A DNA stretch of 64,000 bases. It comes from Desulfobacteraceae bacterium (lineage in GTDB: Bacteria > Desulfobacterota > Desulfobacteria > Desulfobacterales > UBA5852). Position numbers and translations under genes: made by a program. The DNA lies in NCBI GenBank assembly GCA_014237395.1, contig JABZFP010000008.1:1-64000 (forward strand), in the 5' to 3' direction. This document shows positions 23,535 to 33,257 of the stretch, one piece after another. Every line of letters begins with the position of its first letter. The stretch's first letter is position 1. The notes under the pieces are model-generated. The model did no database searches. It saw only the letters and a program-made list of their open reading frames with translations, and was not told where the DNA came from.

Positions 23535-26500
23535 TCAGTCGGTGCGGCACTCCTTGCGGAAACGATTCAGGCCGTTGCGCACCAGTTGAAAAACTGCGGT
23601 AATGCGTCGTTGGGACTTGCCGCCACCATTGCGGAATATTTCCTCCAGTGAAATATGGGGGTCGCGGACCGGGCTGCGCATGTAGGCCCTAAGCGCCTGC
23701 AGCCGCCGGACAATCTCTTTTTCCATATCGTCCCGAAGTTCGACCTTGAGGGATAGGATCCGTTCTTTCAACGCCGCATCCGGCCGCTTGCGTTGACATT
23801 TGGCCAGCTTGTATTGAATGCGGGTCTCGATCAACTGCCGGACACGATCGCCATGCGTCCCATCCAGCAAGAGGACTTCCGGCACCAGATCGCCGAAATT
23901 GGTCACGCCCAGAATGTCTTTATCCTGGAGCCAGTAGTTTTCGAGGTAGTCGATCTCCAGGTCCTTGTAGTTCTGCAGCGGCATATACATGCGCCGCAGG
24001 TGTAAAAGGACTTTTTCCGTTTTCTTCTTATGTCCTCCAATAATCACCGATCCGCCGATTTCCCCCTTCTTGGCGCCGCGGGTCCAGGGGGCGCCGGTCA
24101 CCCCGAAATCATTGAAAACCGGAATCATCAACAGGGCCGAAAGGGTATTCAGGGCCAGGGCATAACCGGCCGACGGCCCGCCCACATTGTAGGAGGCCGT
24201 CAGCAGTTGGTGGTGAATGGTGTAATGATCGAGAAACTCGCCGAACAGCCGCGGGATGCTAATCTTGGGCTGCAGGTGCTGGAGATAGTTCTTTACCAGT
24301 GTCAGGGCTTCCTGGGCGGATTGCTGGGTCATCTTGACCGACATGTCCAGTTCGGCCGCACCCGGGGCCGATGTGGATACGGCACCGGTCACGAGAACCT
24401 TCTCAGGCGCCATCTTGTAATTCAGGCTGGTGGCAATGGGCAGTAAGACCCCGGTGACGTCATTGGCCCCGACGCCGACGATAAAGCCGACTTGCGGCTC
24501 TTCGCTGAGCTCGCTTTCCAGGAATTCATCCAGTTGAACTTTACCCTTCTTGGTCGGGCTCTGGGAGATCTCACTACGCGCGGACTCCAGGTGGGAAATG
24601 CGCAGGGGATACTGGGCTTCATTTTCGATGGCGGCGATCAAGTCCAAAACAACCGCATGCTGCGCGATAAAGCGATCCGGATCCTCCCGCACCATCGTCT
24701 GGACTTCACTGGGGGCGTTCAGCGCGTTCAGCATGCCCAGAAGGGTTTTCAGGTTGAATTTGACGAAATTCCGATTGTCCTGGATCGACATCTCGGGGAT
24801 CTTACGCATCCGCAGAATAATTTCATATTCGGTGCTGCGCAGCGAGCGCGCCTTTTCCACAAAGGCGGTAAAATCGGCCGGCGTATTACAGATTTTCTGG
24901 GCCGTTTCCACCACGGTTTCCAGGTCAAGCCCCGGTTCCAGCGGGACGTCCCCCAGCGCGGCCGCGACGATCGCAGCTATGTCGTTTTTGCGCAAATGCC
25001 CGGTCACTTCCAGCACCTTCAAGCGCTTGGACCGGATGAGGGCCGGATCCAGAATGTCGAGCCGGTTGGTGGTCAGAACGGTAAACACCTGGTTCAGGGG
25101 GACTTCGCCATCGATCAGGCTGAGGAACTTGTTGGTCAGCTTGTCCTGGGGAGAGCCGCCGGTACTGCTCCGTTTGGGGGCCAGGGCATCCCCTTCGTCA
25201 AAAAATATGACGGTGGGGGCGATCATCTTGGCAATGTCATAGACTTTTTCCATGTTATCCACGGCCCCCTCCACCGGGTTGACCGGATCCTGCAAGGCGC
25301 TGGCGCTGGTGGCAATATCATGGATGGTGCTGTTCTCGCTAAGCCAGGTGCGCACGAGAAACGTCTTCCCGCCCCCGGGCGGTCCGTTGAGCACGACGCC
25401 CTTTTCTTCGCTCAGGCCATATTGAAGACAATTATTGGCCATCTCCGAGAAAACATACTTGATGTCACCGATGTATTCTTCCCACTTGACCCGTCGGTCC
25501 ATGCGGTCGACGACCTTTTTATAAAGATCTCCATAGGTGTTCTTGGCCACCAGTTCGAAGGCCCGCCGCACCAGATCGGCATCGTCCAGATCATCCGCGT
25601 TGAAGGTTTGCCGGATCTGGATAATGGAGTGCACCAGCTTGCGCACATAGGCCGGGGTGAGGGTCAAACTCCGTTCCCGAAACAGGCGATAGATGGCGTC
25701 GACACTCTGATCCAGCTCCATCAAGCTGATATGATGGGTGTGTTTCGAGGGTAAAGGATCCTCGGGACCGACAATGCGGATGTCGTTGCGCTGGAGTTCA
25801 ATACGAATGACTTCGCGCAGGTTGCTTTTATTCTTCCAGTAATCGCCCAGGTCAATGATGACGCCCTTTTCCACAAAGCGACGGTAAATGGCACCGTCGA
25901 TGCGCTCGGGCTGATCGGTCGTGGCCACCAGAACACAATCCCGTCGCCCGCTGGCGATTTCGTCCAGCACGATGTTGGAGGCATCCACGAGGGTGCGCTG
26001 CTGCCGCTGGACACCACTCTGGTCTTCGCTGGCCTTGCCGAAGGCGCTGTGCGCTTCTTCGATATGGCGAATCGTTGTTTTCTTGGGATCCCCCATGGCC
26101 TTGCGGAAGTAATTACCGGGTTCACCCGCCAGGGCCGTCTGATACTCGTTCGGCGTGACAACGGCGTAATCCACTGTGATGCCATGTTCGCCGAGCTCGG
26201 TCAGGTTGAGGGCAATCCGCTTTTTAAACAACCACCGGAGCAGCGGAATCCGGCTCAAACGATGGTAGAAACGGGTCTGGCGTCGACGGGTGATCTCGAA
26301 GGCCAGGTTCGGATCGACCTCCTCGATGGTTTTCCAGAACGGCAGGTCCGCCAGGATCGCCTCTTTTTTCTGGTTCAGATCGATTTCCGGAAGGATTTCA
26401 TTGGCAAAGATCCCATCTTCGATGACCCGTTCCACCGTAGCGCTTTTACCGCTTCCGCTCGTTCCCACAATCAGAATCAGGGGCGATTTGGGCACCTCTG

Positions 26501-26951
26501 GATCGGAGAGGTATTCTTTGCGCAGGTGGGCCCGATAGATTTTATCGAAAAGGGACCGGAATTCATGCGGCACGTGGATATCGCACAGTTTGCGATCCAG
26601 CAGCGAGAGCAGGTACAGATGATCCCGTGCGGTGATCTCCTTGTCCAGAATTTTGTTCCAGGCATCCTGGGGATTGCGTTGACCCGATATTTCGAAGCGG
26701 GTCTGCCAATCGGTGATGACATCCGGATCATTGATGATTTCAAAATGTTTGTCCTGGTCGCCAATGACCAAAACCAAAAAATGGTCCACCAGATAATTGA
26801 AAAAACCCGTCCGGGGTTTGTACTGGTTCAAACGGGCGCGCATGAAGGCTTGTGTTTCGTGGGGCCACGAGGAAACCAGTGCGTTGATCTCCCGGATACG
26901 TTTTTCCGGCAAACGAACATATTTGACCTGCCGGGTGATGCGACGCGCCAT
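23535..26951 (-). CDS. double AAA+ Lon-type (S16) protease
   Basis: A 1138-residue protein with two AAA+ modules and a Lon protease domain, but without the usual Lon N-terminal domain. The first module has Walker A GTSGSGKS (163-170) and RHIEEAH (295-301) in the Walker B position. The second has GPPGGGKT (523-530), Walker B FFDEGD (583-588) and a sensor-like LTTNR (626-630). The S16 domain carries NVGGPSAG with catalytic Ser927 and, by alignment with Lon, Lys977 in GGHKKKTEK. An extra basic C-terminal tail follows (about 1060-1138). No membrane segment is seen. It lies 2 bases downstream of an SPFH protein. The enzyme should be an ATP-driven protease, probably membrane-recruited by that partner; the latter is inference. 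Confidence 0.85.
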   Translation of the reverse strand: MARRITRQVKYVRLPEKRIREINALVSSWPHETQAFMRARLNQYKPRTGFFNYLVDHFLVLVIGDQDKHFEIINDPDVITDWQTRFEISGQRNPQDAWNKILDKEITARDHLYLLSLLDRKLCDIHVPHEFRSLFDKIYRAHLRKEYLSDPEVPKSPLILIVGTSGSGKSATVERVIEDGIFANEILPEIDLNQKKEAILADLPFWKTIEEVDPNLAFEITRRRQTRFYHRLSRIPLLRWLFKKRIALNLTELGEHGITVDYAVVTPNEYQTALAGEPGNYFRKAMGDPKKTTIRHIEEAHSAFGKASEDQSGVQRQQRTLVDASNIVLDEIASGRRDCVLVATTDQPERIDGAIYRRFVEKGVIIDLGDYWKNKSNLREVIRIELQRNDIRIVGPEDPLPSKHTHHISLMELDQSVDAIYRLFRERSLTLTPAYVRKLVHSIIQIRQTFNADDLDDADLVRRAFELVAKNTYGDLYKKVVDRMDRRVKWEEYIGDIKYVFSEMANNCLQYGLSEEKGVVLNGPPGGGKTFLVRTWLSENSTIHDIATSASALQDPVNPVEGAVDNMEKVYDIAKMIAPTVIFFDEGDALAPKRSSTGGSPQDKLTNKFLSLIDGEVPLNQVFTVLTTNRLDILDPALIRSKRLKVLEVTGHLRKNDIAAIVAAALGDVPLEPGLDLETVVETAQKICNTPADFTAFVEKARSLRSTEYEIILRMRKIPEMSIQDNRNFVKFNLKTLLGMLNALNAPSEVQTMVREDPDRFIAQHAVVLDLIAAIENEAQYPLRISHLESARSEISQSPTKKGKVQLDEFLESELSEEPQVGFIVGVGANDVTGVLLPIATSLNYKMAPEKVLVTGAVSTSAPGAAELDMSVKMTQQSAQEALTLVKNYLQHLQPKISIPRLFGEFLDHYTIHHQLLTASYNVGGPSAGYALALNTLSALLMIPVFNDFGVTGAPWTRGAKKGEIGGSVIIGGHKKKTEKVLLHLRRMYMPLQNYKDLEIDYLENYWLQDKDILGVTNFGDLVPEVLLLDGTHGDRVRQLIETRIQYKLAKCQRKRPDAALKERILSLKVELRDDMEKEIVRRLQALRAYMRSPVRDPHISLEEIFRNGGGKSQRRITAVFQLVRNGLNRFRKECRTD

Positions 26952-26953
26952 CG

Positions 26954-27892
26954 TTATTCTCCGTCGACCGGGCTTTTCAGGGCCGGGGCGGGAAGGGCCA
27001 CGGTGGGATTCCCCTGGGTATTCTGGAGCACCATGGTATTCTGACCGGTTTGATTCTTTTCATAAGCCGAGGCCCACTGCTGTTGAACCAGGAATTGCAG
27101 CAAGGCCGTATCCGTTGTGCCGTCCTTGCTGCCCAGGCCGCGCTGCAGGGCCTGAATCCCCTCCAAATAGGCCGCATACAGCTTGCGAATGCGGCTGGCT
27201 TCCTGATCCGCAGCATAGTTCTCCGCCTCGGCAATCAATTCGCGGCGCTTCTTTTCTTCGGTGGCGGCCACCAGCTTGTCCCCGAAACGGGTCTCCTTGA
27301 GAACGAAACTGACCACTTCGATGCCGTACTTCTGTTCCAGGGTAGGGCCACCCTCGTTTATGGGACGGGATTTGAGCGCCAGGAATATCTTCTCTTTGAT
27401 GGACTCGCGATCGCTGATCAGCTGGTCCACTTTCTGGGCCTGAAGAATATCCTTGACGATACCGTCATAATCGCCGCTGAGGAGTTCCTGTGGATTCAGG
27501 TTTTCAATGGCCCAGGTCTGAAGACTGAGAATCCGATAGGTCAACAGGGCGGACGTCCACAGGGCCACATTCTCCTGCGAAATAATCCGCATGGGCTCAC
27601 CCGTTCCACCCAAATAGAGGACCTGGTTCATCAACGAAACTTCCTGCTCGATTCGCGTAAAAAAGGGCAGGCGGACATGCCAACCAATATCGGTGATGGC
27701 TTCGCGCATCCCCCCGAAACGTTCCAGCACAACCGCGTAATTTTCTTTGACCTTATATATGGTCTTGGAGGCGTACACCAGGGCCACCAGGCCATAGATC
27801 ATGCCACCTAAGGCCACAAGGGCAAATATCCTTCGCACCACGGTTTTGACAAATGCTCTGCGCATAATTTTGTTGGAAAGCTGATCGGCCAT
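26954..27892 (-). CDS. SPFH/band-7 membrane protein (HflC-like)
   Basis: A 312-residue protein with one N-terminal membrane segment (IFALVALGGMIYGLVALVYAS, about 21-41) followed by an SPFH/band-7 domain (VKENYAVVLERFGGMREAITDIGWHVRLPFFTRI) and a charged helical C terminus (EEKKRRELIAEAENYAADQEASRIRK). SPFH proteins such as HflK/HflC and prohibitin form ring scaffolds around AAA proteases. The ATG at 27892 follows GAGGAGCTT; a TTG at 27961 is the alternative. It is the first gene of a two-gene unit with the double AAA-Lon protease. Confidence 0.85.
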   Translation of the reverse strand: MADQLSNKIMRRAFVKTVVRRIFALVALGGMIYGLVALVYASKTIYKVKENYAVVLERFGGMREAITDIGWHVRLPFFTRIEQEVSLMNQVLYLGGTGEPMRIISQENVALWTSALLTYRILSLQTWAIENLNPQELLSGDYDGIVKDILQAQKVDQLISDRESIKEKIFLALKSRPINEGGPTLEQKYGIEVVSFVLKETRFGDKLVAATEEKKRRELIAEAENYAADQEASRIRKLYAAYLEGIQALQRGLGSKDGTTDTALLQFLVQQQWASAYEKNQTGQNTMVLQNTQGNPTVALPAPALKSPVDGE

Positions 27893-28636
27893 AAGCTCCT
27901 CGATATGGTGGGGGCGGTTGGACAACACACGTTGCCATTCATCGTGAAAACCGGACGGCAAGCATTCTCACACCGGTTTTATCTACCGCGTCGTGCCGGG
28001 CTTACAAGCTAGGCCTGGCAGCGGCCCGGGAATCGAACGGCCTCGTTGGCCATTCCACGGCGGTCAGGAAATTGAGATGTGGATGTGACGCGTTTGCGCG
28101 ATTCGCAGGCCTGCAAAAAGTAACCGGTAATGAATATATGCCCTTCATCTTCCCTGCTGTCGCGGCCTATATGGCTTTTCCTGCGTGAACGATACCCATG
28201 TATTTATGAAAAATCAAATAATGAATTTAATTTTTTTTGATTATATTCATCGTTCAGCGTCTTTTTAACGCTTTTACCGGTTGTTCACTTTTCTGATCGA
28301 TGGCCGCTTGCTCTATTTTTAACTGATTATATTAGATTTTTAGATATTTTTAAATACGTTTGGCGCCTTATATTAAAAAATTTTAATTTATGAATAGAAT
28401 TCACTTGACAAATTCTGTCCAGTAAATGTATTCAGTTTAACAGATTTTTTCCCATTCATGCAACCAGCAGGCGATGTACATCTATGGTCCGATTACACGC
28501 ACCTTTTATGGCACCAGCGATCATCCACAAGCGATTTCAGCAAGGCGTTATGCATGCACCATGATGCTTTGAATGCAGGACGCATTGACTTGCGCGTCCC
28601 TCTTTTTACTAACTACCAACTTAATGGGGGTGGGGT
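27893..28636. other. 744-base gap upstream of acs
   Basis: The left part is GC-rich and featureless. About 28190-28450 is strongly AT-rich and is a likely promoter region for acs. TTGACA lies at 28405-28410 but no good -10 follows at the right spacing. A 60-codon frame at 28458-28640 overlaps the acs start and does not look coding. Confidence 0.5.
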
Positions 28637-30670
28637 ATGACGGAAAAGGCAAATGTCGAGACCTCTGAGGCTGAAATTGCGGTACACATGCAGGAAGAAG
28701 CGTATTTTTATCCGCCCAGAGATTTTGTGGCCCAGGCCAACATGACGGACGAATCCATTTACGATCGTTTCAGCCTGGACAATTTCCCTAATTGCTTCAA
28801 AGAGTATGCTGACATGCTGGACTGGTACGAGTATTGGGATGAAATTCTCGATACCAGCGACGCACCCTGCTATAAGTGGTTCAAGGGCGGCAAAATCAAT
28901 GCCAGCTACAACTGCATTGACCGCCATCTGCCCAAGAACAAGAACAAGACCGCCATCCATTTCGTGCCCGAGCTCGAAGAAGACGCCGTGCAGCACATCA
29001 CCTATCAGGAACTCTACGTACGGGTGAATGAAATGGCCGCCCTCCTGCGGGACTTTGCCGGCCTGAAACGCGGCGACCGCGTCACCCTGCACCTTCCCAT
29101 GAGCGCCGAACTGCCCATCACCATGCTGGCCTGTGCCCGCCTGGGTGTCATCCATTCTCAGGTCTTCGGCGGGTTCAGCGGCAAGGCCGCCGGCGACCGT
29201 ATCGAAGACTCCGGCAGCCGTGTTCTGATCACCATGGATTCCTATTACCGCGGCGGCAAATTGCTGGATCACAAGAAAAAAGCTGAGGAAGCCGTCGCCA
29301 AAGCCGCCGAAGACGGCCAGGTCGTGGACAAAGTGCTCATCTGGCAGCGTTATCCCGGAAAGTACTCGGCGGCAACCCCGATTGTCGAGGGCCGGGACTT
29401 CATGATCAACGACGTCCTGAAAGACTTCTACGGCGTCCGTGTCGAGCCTGAAAGAATGAACGCCGAGGATCCGCTCTTCCTGATGTACACCAGCGGCACC
29501 ACCGGCAAACCCAAGGGTTGCCAGCACGGCACCGGCGGTTATCTCGCCTACGTGACAGGCACCTCCAAATACGTCCAGGACATCCATCCGGAAGACGTCT
29601 ACTGGTGCATGGCCGATATCGGCTGGATCACGGGTCACTCCTACATCGTCTACGGTCCCCTGTCGCTCTGTGCATCTTCGGTCATTTACGAAGGGATTCC
29701 GAACTATCCGGATCCGGGCCGCCCGTGGCGCATCGCCCAAAATCTGGATGTCAACATCTTCCACACGGCCCCCACGGCCATTCGCGCCCTGCGCAAGATC
29801 GGCCCGGACGAACCGGCCAAGTACAACTACAAATTTAAACACATGACCACCGTGGGCGAGCCCATCGAGCCCGAAGTCTGGAAATGGTATTATAAGGTCG
29901 TCGGCAAGGAAAAGGCCGCCATCGTGGACACCTGGTGGCAGACCGAGACCGGCGGTTTTCTCTGCAGCACCCTGCCGGGCATCTCCCCCATGAAACCGGG
30001 CAGTGCCGGTATGGCCGTCCCGGGCATCCATCCCATCATCCTCGATGACGAGGGCAAGGAACTGCCACGGGGCGCGGGCAAGGCCGGCAACATCTGCATC
30101 CAAAACCCCTGGCCGGGCATGTTCCAGACCATCTGGGGCGACCGCGACCGTTTCGTGACCAACTACTTCGCACGTTACTGTAAGAACCCCAAGAGCAAGG
30201 ACTGGCGCGACTGGCCTTACCTGACCGGTGATGCCGCCGTGGAAGCCCCCGACGGCTACTACCGCATCCTGGGCCGCATCGACGACGTTATCAACGTTTC
30301 CGGTCACCGCCTGGGCACCAAGGAGCTCGAGTCCGCCGCCCTGGTGGTGGAGGAAGTGGCCGAGGCCGCCGTTGTGCCGGTCAAGGACGACATCAAGGGT
30401 GTCGTGCCGGATCTCTATGTGGCGCTCAAACCAGGGTTCGATGCCTCTGATGCAATTGCCAAGAAAATCATGGATGCTCTGATCAGCGAAATCGGACCGA
30501 TTGCCAAACCGCGCAAGGTCTGGATCGTGCCCGACATGCCCAAGACCCGTTCGGGCAAGATCATGCGACGGGTGCTGGCCGCTCTTTCCAACAACAATGA
30601 TGTGGGCGACGTGATGACCCTGGCCAACCCGGACGTTGTCGAGCTGATCAAGAACCAAGTGCAGAAATAA
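28637..30670 (+). CDS. acs: acetyl-CoA synthetase
   Basis: A 677-residue AMP-forming acetate-CoA ligase that activates acetate through acetyl-AMP. Visible features are the N-terminal ACS region (YEYWDEILDTSDAPCYKWFKGGKIN), the ATP loop YTSGTTGKPKG, the TWWQTETGG motif, GRIDDVINVSGHRLGT and the acylation-site MPKTRSGKIMRR near the C terminus, whose Lys is reversibly acetylated in other bacteria. The ATG has a GGGGTG-type site. It heads the plus-strand acetate module and precedes a sodium symporter, so it probably works on imported acetate or a similar short acid. Confidence 0.9.
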   Translation: MTEKANVETSEAEIAVHMQEEAYFYPPRDFVAQANMTDESIYDRFSLDNFPNCFKEYADMLDWYEYWDEILDTSDAPCYKWFKGGKINASYNCIDRHLPKNKNKTAIHFVPELEEDAVQHITYQELYVRVNEMAALLRDFAGLKRGDRVTLHLPMSAELPITMLACARLGVIHSQVFGGFSGKAAGDRIEDSGSRVLITMDSYYRGGKLLDHKKKAEEAVAKAAEDGQVVDKVLIWQRYPGKYSAATPIVEGRDFMINDVLKDFYGVRVEPERMNAEDPLFLMYTSGTTGKPKGCQHGTGGYLAYVTGTSKYVQDIHPEDVYWCMADIGWITGHSYIVYGPLSLCASSVIYEGIPNYPDPGRPWRIAQNLDVNIFHTAPTAIRALRKIGPDEPAKYNYKFKHMTTVGEPIEPEVWKWYYKVVGKEKAAIVDTWWQTETGGFLCSTLPGISPMKPGSAGMAVPGIHPIILDDEGKELPRGAGKAGNICIQNPWPGMFQTIWGDRDRFVTNYFARYCKNPKSKDWRDWPYLTGDAAVEAPDGYYRILGRIDDVINVSGHRLGTKELESAALVVEEVAEAAVVPVKDDIKGVVPDLYVALKPGFDASDAIAKKIMDALISEIGPIAKPRKVWIVPDMPKTRSGKIMRRVLAALSNNNDVGDVMTLANPDVVELIKNQVQK

Positions 30671-31042
30671 CTGCGCTTTACCCCTCGTCGGTGGACTGTT
30701 ACCCGGTCCACCGACGATAACGCTCATCCGGACATCCACAAAGCCTACCCGGCCCTTTTGTCTGGATGGCAATCTTCCCGGTCAGCCACCACGCTGCCAG
30801 GGAAGACAAACAATCTTGCGACGGGTCGTCCGTTGCCCCGGCAACACGACGATACCCAATTTGCCCCATCTATAGACATCGGCCGGCCATCAACGCCGAC
30901 CCAATCGAGATGGGCGCCGGCCCTTGAAAGGAGGTGATACTCAGTCGACGGCTATTATTGATGGCTGCTAACGATTATGCCGATTGCCTGGTGACAACTG
31001 TCAACCGGAAGTGGCATATGAGGAAACCATTGGAGGTATGGT
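30671..31042 (+). other. 372-base acs-symporter gap with hairpin and strong Shine-Dalgarno-like site
   Basis: A perfect 11-base-pair hairpin (30686-30696 with 30706-30716) follows acs but has no T run. Further on, AAAGGAGGTGAT at 30927-30938 is a 12-base perfect match to the anti-Shine-Dalgarno end of 16S rRNA, yet no start codon lies at the right distance. The symporter has its own GGAGG just before 31043. No convincing gene was seen between them. Confidence 0.5.
30686..30716 (+). terminator. hairpin after acs, possible terminator or processing site
   Basis: CGTCGGTGGAC pairs perfectly with GTCCACCGACG around a 9-base loop. There is no following T run, so it may stabilise the acs mRNA end rather than stop transcription outright. 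Confidence 0.45.
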
Positions 31043-32827
31043 ATGGAATCAAGCACAACCTGGGTCTACGTATTTCTTGGCCTGTATATCGTGTATTGCT
31101 TCTACTGGGGGCTCAAAGGGTATTTTACCGAAAAGACATCCTCCGGTTACGCAATTGCAGGCCGGTCCATTCCCTTTTTCGCGTTTCTTCTCGCCGCCAC
31201 AGCCGCGTCGTTCAGTGGATGGACCTTTATCGGCCATCCTGGTCTGATATGGCGTGACGGCTTAGCCTACGCGTTTGCATCGTTTTACGTGCTGACCATT
31301 CCCATCACCGGCACGTTCTTCTCCAAACGCACCTGGCTCATGGGCAAGCGCTATGGGTTTATCACCCCCGGCGACATGTATGCCTATTATTATAACAACG
31401 AGACGCTGCGCTGGCTGGTCGTCGCCACCGCCGTGCTCTACTCCATCTTCTACTCCGCCGTACAGCTGATGGCGGCCGGCGCCCTTTTCAACGTCATTGC
31501 CGGCGTCCCCACAGCCTACGGGGCCATCTTTCTGGCCTTCATCGTCTGGTTCTACGTCTGCACCGGCGGCCTGAAAGCCTCCACCTGGGTCGGCGTTATC
31601 CAGTTCGTCCTGCTGGTGGGTGGTATTATCATTCTGGGCTTTTTCGTCATGCGCGCCCCCGAGTTCGGCGGCTGGACCGCCTTCTCCACCTCGATCAAAG
31701 CGCTTGACCCGAAATTCCTGGAGGTCCCCAAGGTCATCAACTTCGGCCTGGGCGGCGGTTGGACATCGGTCATGATTCTGACCTACATGTTCGCCCTGAT
31801 GGGGATTCAGTCCTCTCCGGCCTTCACCATGTGGACCTTCGGTATTAAATCCCCGAAACCCCTGGCCTGGCAGCAAGCCTTCATGTCCACCTTCGTGGTC
31901 GGCTTCGCTCTGTTCTTCTTCACCGCCTTCCAGGGCATGGGCGCCAAAGTCCTCCAGATTGCCGGCAACCCGGCTTTCGTCGATATCAACCAGGCCACGG
32001 TCGTACCGACCCTGATGAAATCCTTCCTGCCGCCGGTCATGCTGGGCGTGGTTTTCATGGGCGCCATTGCGGCCATTCATTCCACGGCTGCGCCCTACAT
32101 CGGCACCGGTGGATCGATTCTGCTGCGCGACGTTTACTGGCGCTATATCAAGAAACAGGAAGCCTCCCACGCCGAGCAGATCTGGGTCAACCGGCTCATG
32201 GCCACCATTCTGACCATCGCTGCCCTGGCGGTTGGTCTGACCTCCACAGCCGCCCTGGTTATCTTGGGGGCCCTGGCCACCGCCTTCGGCTTTCTCATGT
32301 ATCTGCTGCTGGCGGGCGTGCTCTGGGGATTCCGCTTCCCGGCGGTGGGTGCCGTGGTCGGCATTTTCTCCGGCATGATCGCCGTGGCGCTGACCTACAA
32401 GGTATGGCCGAATCCGCTGTCCATGCACTGCGCCTTCTGGGGCGTGTTTACGGCAGCCGTCATGGCCTACCTCTGCCGCGGCTTCGGTATCAAAGATGAT
32501 GAGGAAACGATGGAGCGCCAGAAGGAAGTGCGCGCCTTCCTCGACGACATCGATGAGCCCAGCGAGTCCGGCAAGGCCTGGCGCAAGGTCATGAAAGTCG
32601 CCACGCCGGTATGGTATTTCTTCGCCATCGGACCGGCCTGTATCTGGGGCAACACGGCCTTCTCATTCGCCGGCTTTCCAAGCCTGTGGTCCTGGCAGAT
32701 TGCGTGGTGGATCCTCGGTATCGTGATGATGTGGGCGCTGTGCTTCAAGGCTGAAATGTCCACCACCAACGAGACCCAGATCCAGCGGGCCGAAGTGGAG
32801 ACCATGACGGTTATCAAGGAGGCATGA
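31043..32827 (+). CDS. sodium:solute symporter (SSS family), likely acetate/short acid
   Basis: A 594-residue membrane protein of the SSS family (LeuT fold) with about 13 hydrophobic segments. Typical regions are YAIAGRSIPFFAFLLAATAA near the N terminus and FMGAIAAIHSTAAPYIGTGGS in the sodium-site helix. A cytoplasmic loop (DDEETMERQKEVRAFLDDI) precedes the last segments. GGAGG lies 8 bases before the ATG. Adjacent to acs and a regulatory module, it most likely brings in acetate or a related monocarboxylate with sodium. The substrate is inferred from context. Confidence 0.85.
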   Translation: MESSTTWVYVFLGLYIVYCFYWGLKGYFTEKTSSGYAIAGRSIPFFAFLLAATAASFSGWTFIGHPGLIWRDGLAYAFASFYVLTIPITGTFFSKRTWLMGKRYGFITPGDMYAYYYNNETLRWLVVATAVLYSIFYSAVQLMAAGALFNVIAGVPTAYGAIFLAFIVWFYVCTGGLKASTWVGVIQFVLLVGGIIILGFFVMRAPEFGGWTAFSTSIKALDPKFLEVPKVINFGLGGGWTSVMILTYMFALMGIQSSPAFTMWTFGIKSPKPLAWQQAFMSTFVVGFALFFFTAFQGMGAKVLQIAGNPAFVDINQATVVPTLMKSFLPPVMLGVVFMGAIAAIHSTAAPYIGTGGSILLRDVYWRYIKKQEASHAEQIWVNRLMATILTIAALAVGLTSTAALVILGALATAFGFLMYLLLAGVLWGFRFPAVGAVVGIFSGMIAVALTYKVWPNPLSMHCAFWGVFTAAVMAYLCRGFGIKDDEETMERQKEVRAFLDDIDEPSESGKAWRKVMKVATPVWYFFAIGPACIWGNTAFSFAGFPSLWSWQIAWWILGIVMMWALCFKAEMSTTNETQIQRAEVETMTVIKEA

Positions 32828-32880
32828 TGCCGTCCTCTTTTAACCCACGCATTAACCTGTAATCCAAAGGAGAATGCACC

Positions 32881-32967
32881 ATGAAAAAAGAAGATCTCTG
32901 GATGATCATCCTGGTAGGATTTTCAATCCTGTGGACCTCGTTGTTTGGCATGGGCGTCTTCGGGTAA
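32881..32967 (+). CDS. 28-residue membrane peptide, symporter small accessory type
   Basis: An ATG with a strong AAAGGAG site 8 bases upstream opens a 28-residue frame, MKKEDLWMIILVGFSILWTS plus eight residues, that is charged at the N terminus and otherwise one membrane helix. It lies 53 bases after the symporter stop. Small single-helix partners are known for some sodium symporters (for example MetS-type peptides), and this one fits that pattern by size, position and composition. Function is inferred from context. Confidence 0.75.
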   Translation: MKKEDLWMIILVGFSILWTSLFGMGVFG

Positions 32968-33004
32968 CATGGCCCTGCCGTAGCACACGGATCCTATAAA
33001 AAAT

Positions 33005-33034
33005 GCATCCGCCGGCACATCTGCCGGCGGATGC
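33005..33034. terminator. 13-bp perfect hairpin after the small peptide gene
   Basis: GCATCCGCCGGCA pairs perfectly with TGCCGGCGGATGC around a 4-base loop. On its left is an A run (TATAAAAAA), so it is a textbook intrinsic terminator on the minus strand. It probably also ends or slows plus-strand transcripts from the symporter unit. Confidence 0.65.
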
Positions 33035-33257
33035 CCAGGATCCATTGCAGCAAACCGATACCCATCCGGGCCCTTGTCCCTTCATGGGCCATCAGATCGA
33101 TTCACCAGGCAATCTTAGGCGCCGGCGGCATGTATCGCATCCCAATACCCGCCGGCGCTTTAAAAACTGGTTTGCCATAATCGTTTTGGTGCGCAATCGA
33201 AGGGGCTGTGCCCCGGCATAACCATCTTTCGGGATGGTCAATTCTACAGGGCTCCCT

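Noticed and set aside
28020..28060. tRNA-like 3' end (GTTCGATTCCCGGG... on the minus strand)
   Set aside because: The T-loop-like sequence is present but the T stem does not pair and no cloverleaf could be built.
28458..28640. 60-codon frame just before acs
   Set aside because: Overlaps the acs start and its composition is not protein-like.
28613..30772. Long open frame of 719 codons opposite acs
   Set aside because: It is the antisense of a clear acetyl-CoA synthetase gene; long antisense frames are expected in GC-rich coding DNA.
30934..31257. Frame of 107 codons starting at the strong Shine-Dalgarno-like site
   Set aside because: The GTG is inside the Shine-Dalgarno match itself, and two thirds of the frame overlaps the symporter in another frame.
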